In this document: one piece after another, positions 58,325-64,000 of the stretch
Layout of the letters: the number at the start of each line of letters is the position of its first letter
How positions within the stretch are numbered: position 1 is the first letter of the stretch
DNA from: Mortierella sp. BCC40632
Taxonomy: Eukaryota; Mortierellomycota; Mortierellomycetes; Mortierellales; Mortierellaceae
Length of the DNA: 64,000 bases
Reading direction: 5' to 3'
Assembly: GCA_011634665.1 (NCBI GenBank)
Contig: WAEK01000004.1
Coordinates: forward strand, 772,001-836,000
The notes under the pieces: generated by a model
The model's database searches: none
Told to the model about the DNA's origin: nothing
What the model saw: only the letters and a program-made list of their open reading frames with translations
Program-made: the position numbers and the translations under genes

Positions 58325-58371
<47 letters not shown>
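58325..58371. repeat. (GA)n microsatellite
   Basis: About 47 bp of GA following a longer purine-only stretch from 58210. Confidence 0.9.
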
Positions 58372-58374
<3 letters not shown>

Positions 58375-60484
58375 CGAGAGAGCACGGACGGGCAAAGGCA
58401 ACAGAAAGGGGAGAAAGTGGAGCGCAGAAGAACAGCAACATTGGTACAGAGAACTGTCCATGCGCAGAGATATAAGATACGAAGAGAGGCGAGGATACGA
58501 CGCCCAAAGGGCATCAATACAGAACACAGGGCACAGGGCACAGGACACGAGGAGAAGGCTCGCGGCAAAGAGCGGGATAGAGTGTCGTGACTGAATTGGG
58601 GCGCGGAAGAAAATAAAGCACGGCTGTGAGGATTGTGTACATGTACAAGAGCAGGATAGGTTAGCACGAGGAAGGATAGGACAGGGCAGGACTGTCCGAT
58701 GGCGAGGAAGCAGACCATCTTTTGTCGAATTATCAAGGGCTGCTTAAGTTGAGTGGCCGATTTCGATTCAGGCAAGATCGGTTGCCTCCCCTTTGCTCCT
58801 TGCTCCTCCCTCGCTCTCCTCGCTCTCCTGTGCTCTCCTTGGCCCCCCTACCCTCTCTGGGAGACGCATCCTGCTGGGATCGTGAGATGCTCACTCGCAG
58901 TGTGTGTTTTTTTTTTTTTTTTTTTTTTTTTAATTGACTGTATCGAGCTGCTTGCTCCCGGTGTACTCGAACTGATCCAATCTACGACTAGTGTTGATTG
59001 CACATTTATTTTGTTCTTTCTGATCCAAAGAGTGCATAGATAGTGCCTTCAAATTTTCGCATCACTCTATCAGTCGTTGCGCCATTTTAAAAACGATGGA
59101 TTCATGTTTGTCCAGGGCCTTTCTTTATCCTTGAAATTTAGTAGCTCAGCCCTGTCAGAATTTCAATGAGACGCAGCAGGGCGGCGTGCGCGGGTTGCAG
59201 GAACAGAGAAGGGCGCTGGTGTGTGAATATCAGGACCTCTAAAGAAGATGCGCAAAGGGTTATACAAAGGCTCCTGTGTTGATGTATCTCTTTGTGCAGA
59301 TCGACTTGAGGAGGTAAGCGAAGGAGCCATTGAGACTCAGTGAAAACGAAACTGCTATGTTTCGCCCCTTTGCAAAAAAAAAAAAAAAAAAAAAAAGACT
59401 GGGTACGGGAACGCCCCTCATCTTGTGCATCTCTCGACATGGATTGGTGTTTATGCTCTAAGGTACTTTCCGTTGAATAGTTCAAGTCTCCTTACCATGC
59501 CTTCGGCACCCTCGACATCGCATTTTCACTCTCACTCTTTCTCCATGTTTTTTTTTTTTTTTTTTTTTTTTGCTGATAATTCATAACTGAAGACTCTTTA
59601 CTTTCGGCCAGAGTTCTGGGCTTAAATGGTAAAAGCGCGGTCCTTGATCATGGGAATATGCAAATCCTATTTGTTTTGGCAGAAGGTATATCCATCCATT
59701 TCTCTTTCTCTCTTTCTCGCCTTATTTGCTCCGGGACTTAGAAAGCATGCTAGCTCTCCTTCCATGCCCGCTCAGGACCCCGCGATCCAGCGCTCGACCT
59801 TTGATTGTGCTGCGAAATAGGGGAAGGCATTGGTTGCAAGCATGAGCTGCATGAATGCGGCTTTTCCAGTATTCTCTGTAGCCTCGCCCCTGCTCCCCCA
59901 CCTAACCCCCTCCTCCTCCTCCTCCCTACCCAGAGAATCCAAACATCTCGATATCATGTTCCCGTTGAGTACTAGCGCCCTTTGCCTTTAAACTCAACTG
60001 TGTAGTTACTTTACCTTTTTGTCCTACACATCTACCATTTTCCCTGGCACGCACGTTCTTTTTTTTTGCCCCTAGCTCTCTCTTGCAGGAATGCAGCAAC
60101 CAAAGCACGAATAGTATCACTCGAAATGGATCAACGGATGTAAAAAGAAAGAAGGAAAGAAAGGAAGACAGCAACAACGTGTAAAAAGCCCATGGGCCAA
60201 TATGCATTTCATGACACGTTGAGGATGGTACAAAAGAGCCTCATTGAATGCCAATCTTTGGAGATCGTTGGATAGGATTCTGGTACACCGTTGGAAAAGA
60301 AATAAGTCAGAGACAGGGCCGAGATCCTATTGCAGGATTCTACAGACCAGTCCGTCTTTCTCCATTCTCGCGTGGCAATTGGAGAAGACACATACAATCT
60401 CTTTTCTGAAAGGCCATTGCTGCAAGTGCAGAGGTCAGAAGGAGACAGACAAGAGAGCAATAGATCGACACTTCTCTTTCTCCC

Positions 60485-60489
<5 letters not shown>

Positions 60490-60534
<45 letters not shown>
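60490..60534. repeat. (CT)n microsatellite
   Basis: About 45 bp of uninterrupted CT within a longer pyrimidine stretch. Confidence 0.9.
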
Positions 60535-60541
<7 letters not shown>

Positions 60542-60801
60542 TTTGATCTTGTCACTGGAAAGGGATGTGCAGTGACTCACGGCCAAAGTGGGGGCGGGTA
60601 TTCTCACTCCATGGATTTCTACATGCCATTGGTCTCCAGACCTCCAGACCTAGCTATTAGGTTCTAGAAGCTGAAAGTGAGAGAACGCGTTCTTTTCTCT
60701 ACATAGTTATGCTCCTTCCCAGGGTAGACTCGAATAGCACAGTTCTTCTTTCAGGCCGACTGACCGAACTACCTGGAGGAGAAGGAGGGAAGAGGGGGAC
60801 T

Positions 60802-60836
<35 letters not shown>

Positions 60837-62185
60837 ACTGAAAGCTCATTGAGCGAGAGCCGACTGGCCTGTGCCTCCTGTGCCTGAGTTCTATTTTGAG
60901 CCATAACTTTAGTTCTTTTAAATCAAGCCTGGTGCCTAGAGCTCTAGAGCTGTGCTACGCCTATCCCTATTTTCTGCTTCCTTCGGGGAATTGACTCGAA
61001 ACAACCATATCGGTTACATTTTCCCTTGTGCTTCCCTAGCTCTTTTACTCTCTCGCTCTCTCGCTCTCTCGCTCTCACTCTCTCACTCTCTCACTCTCAC
61101 TCTCTCACGCAAATCCTTTTGAAGTTCACGTCTACAGATCGGATTTATGCCAAGAGGGCTGATGAACCGTGCTTGGCAAGAGTTTCTCTCACGCCCAGTC
61201 TGTCTCAACGGCACGGCGGCGCCACCCCGATTATTTACTCTTTGCGCAAACGGGCATAAATAAAAACAACAACAGAAAAGAAAAGAAAAGAAAAGAAAAA
61301 GCCAAGGTTCGCAACGGGAATAAGGGGGTGGGAAGGGGGATGGGGGAGAATATGTCTGAAGAAAAAAAACATACACAATACAATAGAGGCCCGCAGGTGC
61401 TCATTTTTGACCCTTCTCCCAGCTCACAAGAGCGACTCTTGTGCGTTTTCCCATTTTCGTTTGCTTATTCCATGGAGTACGAGCAGCAGTCAGTGCGGAG
61501 CATTCAAAAAAAGTCCAGAATGTGCTTTCGACTCCAAACCCTTTGTTGGCCTAGAAGTGATAAAGGTACTTACTTGACTTTGAAGTTGTAGTAGCTTGTC
61601 CCCTTGCTAAAGCTTCCTTTCCTTTTTTTTTTTTATTCTTAAAAAAAAGGAAAATGTGCAAAGATGCAGATGGGGTTCGTGCAAGGGACGAGCACATTCC
61701 GATGGCCAGAATCTGTAGATGATGGCGCACGTACTCGAGTGCGTATTCCGCTCGCAGGACCTAAAGAAGCCTTCGGTTCTTCCGTTTCTTTCCTCCAATT
61801 GTTCACTCTGCATACTGTTGCTTGTTTCCTTACAGAAGAGGTCATTCTCTGCCACTCTCTCTCTCTCTGTTTCCGAATAGCTCGGGTCTTTCCTCTTTCC
61901 CATCTTTATTCTCTCCTCTTCTCAACCCCTACTCCTTCCCTCCAATCTTTACCCCTGCTCCGCCTTGTTACCAATTGCCTCTCTTCCTCTTAAATTATGC
62001 GCATACATGGACCGTTGATGCTGGATAATTCTATGTCTAGGGCACAATACGGCTTTTCATCTCGACAAAACGTTGTCTGGCTTTTTTTTTTTTTTTGCTC
62101 TTTATTGTCTTTGGCCTGCTTTGCTTTCTCCCTAACTCCAGCTCAACTCTGCGGACTCGTGTTACCGATTTTCCGCGCTCATTTA

Positions 62186-62232
<47 letters not shown>

Positions 62233-63911
62233 CTTTATTATTCCCCCCCTTCTCGCCAGGGTAACTCTATCTGGACTGGACATGCTACTCTGAGAACTCG
62301 CCTTTTGGCTTTGTTTATACATATCCATGCTCCCCTTACCCCTCATTTTTTCTTTTGTTCTTCAGAACCATGCTCCTTTGCTTTGTGGAGCATTGGGAGA
62401 GGGAGAGAGAGACGAAAGAGAGAAAAAGAGAAAATGAGACTGCACAAGTGTATGGGCTGTGTCCACGCAGTACACAAACTCATGTACCTTAACCCTGAAT
62501 CGGGAGGTCAAAGAGAAAGTAAAAAGATAGAGGTGTGCGTGAATGAGTACAAAGAAGAGGGGTGTGAAGACGCGTCAAATCAAAAAGAAAGAGACCCACT
62601 CCGATGGTCACTCGAATTGTCCCCCCCCCCTACTCAACATGTCCTTCTTTTGTCTGAAGGACCAGGGAGTACAAGAGACAGGATCGGGTGGAGTGAAGGG
62701 AGAAGATGAAGGCGAGAAAGATTGAGTTAGAAAAGGGAGCAAACAGTCTCTTTAGGATTAATAATATTTATTTATTGAAAGGATTCTCACGCGCCCATTG
62801 ATGCTGTCGTCGTTGTCATGGTCGTTGTTGGCCTGACCCTTTTCCAGTCAACGGGGCTTTTTCTCGCTGTTTCCCCTAGTTTGGATTCCTTCCTTCGCCC
62901 CCCTTTCGCATGGTTAATATGTAACACAACAACTGGACCTTTCTTCCTCTTGTACTTTCGTTTCTCCATGTTGGCTTTTTATTATTTTTTTTTTTTATTT
63001 TTTTTTCCTCCGTGCTTGACATCCTACCAACATGACCACTTTAGCAATATTCCAGAGATTTAATGAACGCTTAACTATGTTGTTGTCACCCTTTCTCTTC
63101 ACTACACTCTGTTCTTCTGGATTTTTTCCCTTTCTTTTGGCTTTCGACTTGTGGTCAATGCTGCGTTGATTGGTTTGCACTTACACCGCAACAAAAGCTA
63201 CCACCTTTGGTAGAGAAAAGAAATGATAAAAACAACATCAACAACAAAACAAAAGAAAAGTAATGGAAAGCACAGGAGAGTAGGGCTCAATGAAAGACAT
63301 CCAAGTGGTCCATGCGCATTCCTTTCGACTCTGTTCCAATCTCTTTTCTCTCTTTTTTTTTTTCACGCACATCCTGTACTGTCTGCTTCTTAGAGTTGCA
63401 TGAATAAAAAGAGATGCCTCGCCTCTCCCTTACACTAATTCACCTCCCACCTCGCGCGCTCTCTCTCTCTCTCTTTATCTCGTTCTTTCCGCCCGCCCGT
63501 CCCCTCCTCCTGTGCGCCTCCCAAAATCCATTCCCGGTTGCTATTGAGAAAGAAAGGGTCGGGATTCCACTAACAAGTTGTTAATCCAAGCAAATGAGGA
63601 CGATAGAAAGTAGAATAGAAGAGAAAGCGAACTCGGGGGAATTAATAAAGACTCTTTCTTTTTTTGCAAAAATATTCAATGCCAATGACTGTACCATTTA
63701 ATGACTCTTTTTCTTTTGCTTGAAGTACATGAAAAGGCGGATGGGCGAGCGGGCCTAATATTTTTTTTCGTAATCCTAGTGCTGGTCCATGTCCTTGACC
63801 CTGGTCTTTTGACCAGCTCCTTGAACTGCATAAGATGTAACAGTGAATCCCGTCTCTGCCTCTATCTCCTTGCCTTCCTTCTACCCTTTCTCTCTCCTAC
63901 ACATACACACA

Positions 63912-63979
<68 letters not shown>
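63912..63979. repeat. (CT)n microsatellite near the right edge
   Basis: About 68 bp of CT, followed by TCTCT/TCTTC repeats to the end of the window. Confidence 0.92.
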
Positions 63980-63984
<5 letters not shown>

Positions 63985-64000
63985 TCTCTTCTCTTCTCTT

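Larger units (their letters stand above)
55839..64000. other. 8-kb stretch with no recognised gene
   Basis: The sequence alternates between GA-rich and CT-rich blocks, poly-A/T runs and unremarkable DNA. Microsatellites: (GA)n at about 58325-58371, (CT)n at 60490-60534, 62191-62228 and 63912-63979; poly-T at 58908-58931 and 59550-59571. Open frames up to 320 codons (57813-58775, minus strand) are Ser/Leu/Phe-rich and follow these blocks. It may hold long 5' leaders or non-coding RNAs of genes beyond the right edge. Confidence 0.5.

Noticed and set aside
61664..61800. Segment giving a GIRTRV-like peptide, which can betray a tRNA on the other strand
   Set aside because: No acceptor stem or full A and B boxes could be fitted on either strand.
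1..64000. CRISPR arrays, rRNA, bacterial operons or prophage
   Set aside because: No spaced direct repeats, no rRNA-like sequence and clear spliceosomal introns; the window is eukaryotic nuclear DNA.

Overview
The window is nuclear DNA of a filamentous fungus. Protein-coding genes are interrupted by many short GT-AG introns and separated by spacers rich in (GA)n/(CT)n, (GAAA)n and poly-A/T tracts. The gene set (NAD-isocitrate dehydrogenase, F1 delta subunit, Rho1 GEF with DEP-DH-PH-CNH layout, APSES/KilA-N and MATA-type HMG factors, type II DAHP synthase), a CENP-M-like kinetochore gene and an XPG-like/Fanzor element all point to an early-diverging lineage. Mortierellomycotina is my best guess; this is an inference from protein style, not a database result.

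Layout: 1-1.3 kb, 5' part of a Tudor-SN gene (minus). 2.3-4.6 kb, type II DAHP synthase (minus). 5.8-12.6 kb, a mobile-element block: a decayed Mutator-like (MULE) transposase with a SWIM zinc finger (minus), head-to-head with a broken gene (plus) that joins an XPG/FEN-like PIN nuclease to a Fanzor/TnpB-like RuvC nuclease. 12.8-14.1 kb, F1 delta subunit (plus). 14.6-21.5 kb, a 12-exon Rho1 GEF (minus). 23.5-24.2 kb, nuclease-A-inhibitor-like protein (plus). 24.4-26.3 kb, IDH1 (minus). 27.9-30.5 kb, APSES/KilA-N factor (minus). 33.8-37.2 kb, large MIL1-like alpha/beta hydrolase (plus). 37.6-38.7 kb, CENP-M-like pseudo-GTPase (plus). 39.4-40.5 kb, 3-hydroxyisobutyrate-dehydrogenase-like oxidoreductase (plus). 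42.8-43.3 kb, small secreted double-psi beta-barrel protein (plus). 43.7-45.6 kb, HMG-box factor (minus). 49.6-51.7 kb, coronin (minus). 52.3-53.5 kb, TXNDC9/Plp1 (minus). 55.1-55.8 kb, LURP-one/tubby-like protein (minus). From 55.8 kb to the end no gene is recognised.

The host genes are ordinary housekeeping and regulatory loci and do not form a pathway cluster. The unusual part is the 5.8-12.6 kb block. Both RNA-guided-nuclease (Fanzor) and flap-nuclease-like active-site residues are still readable in one gene-length unit next to a MULE transposase, but the reading frame is broken several times, often beside short homopolymers. Splice sites and exon sums were worked out by hand from GT-AG signals and phase; every model given as an intact CDS sums to a whole number of codons, apart from the partial SND1 gene and the low-confidence entry at 32.29-32.66 kb.
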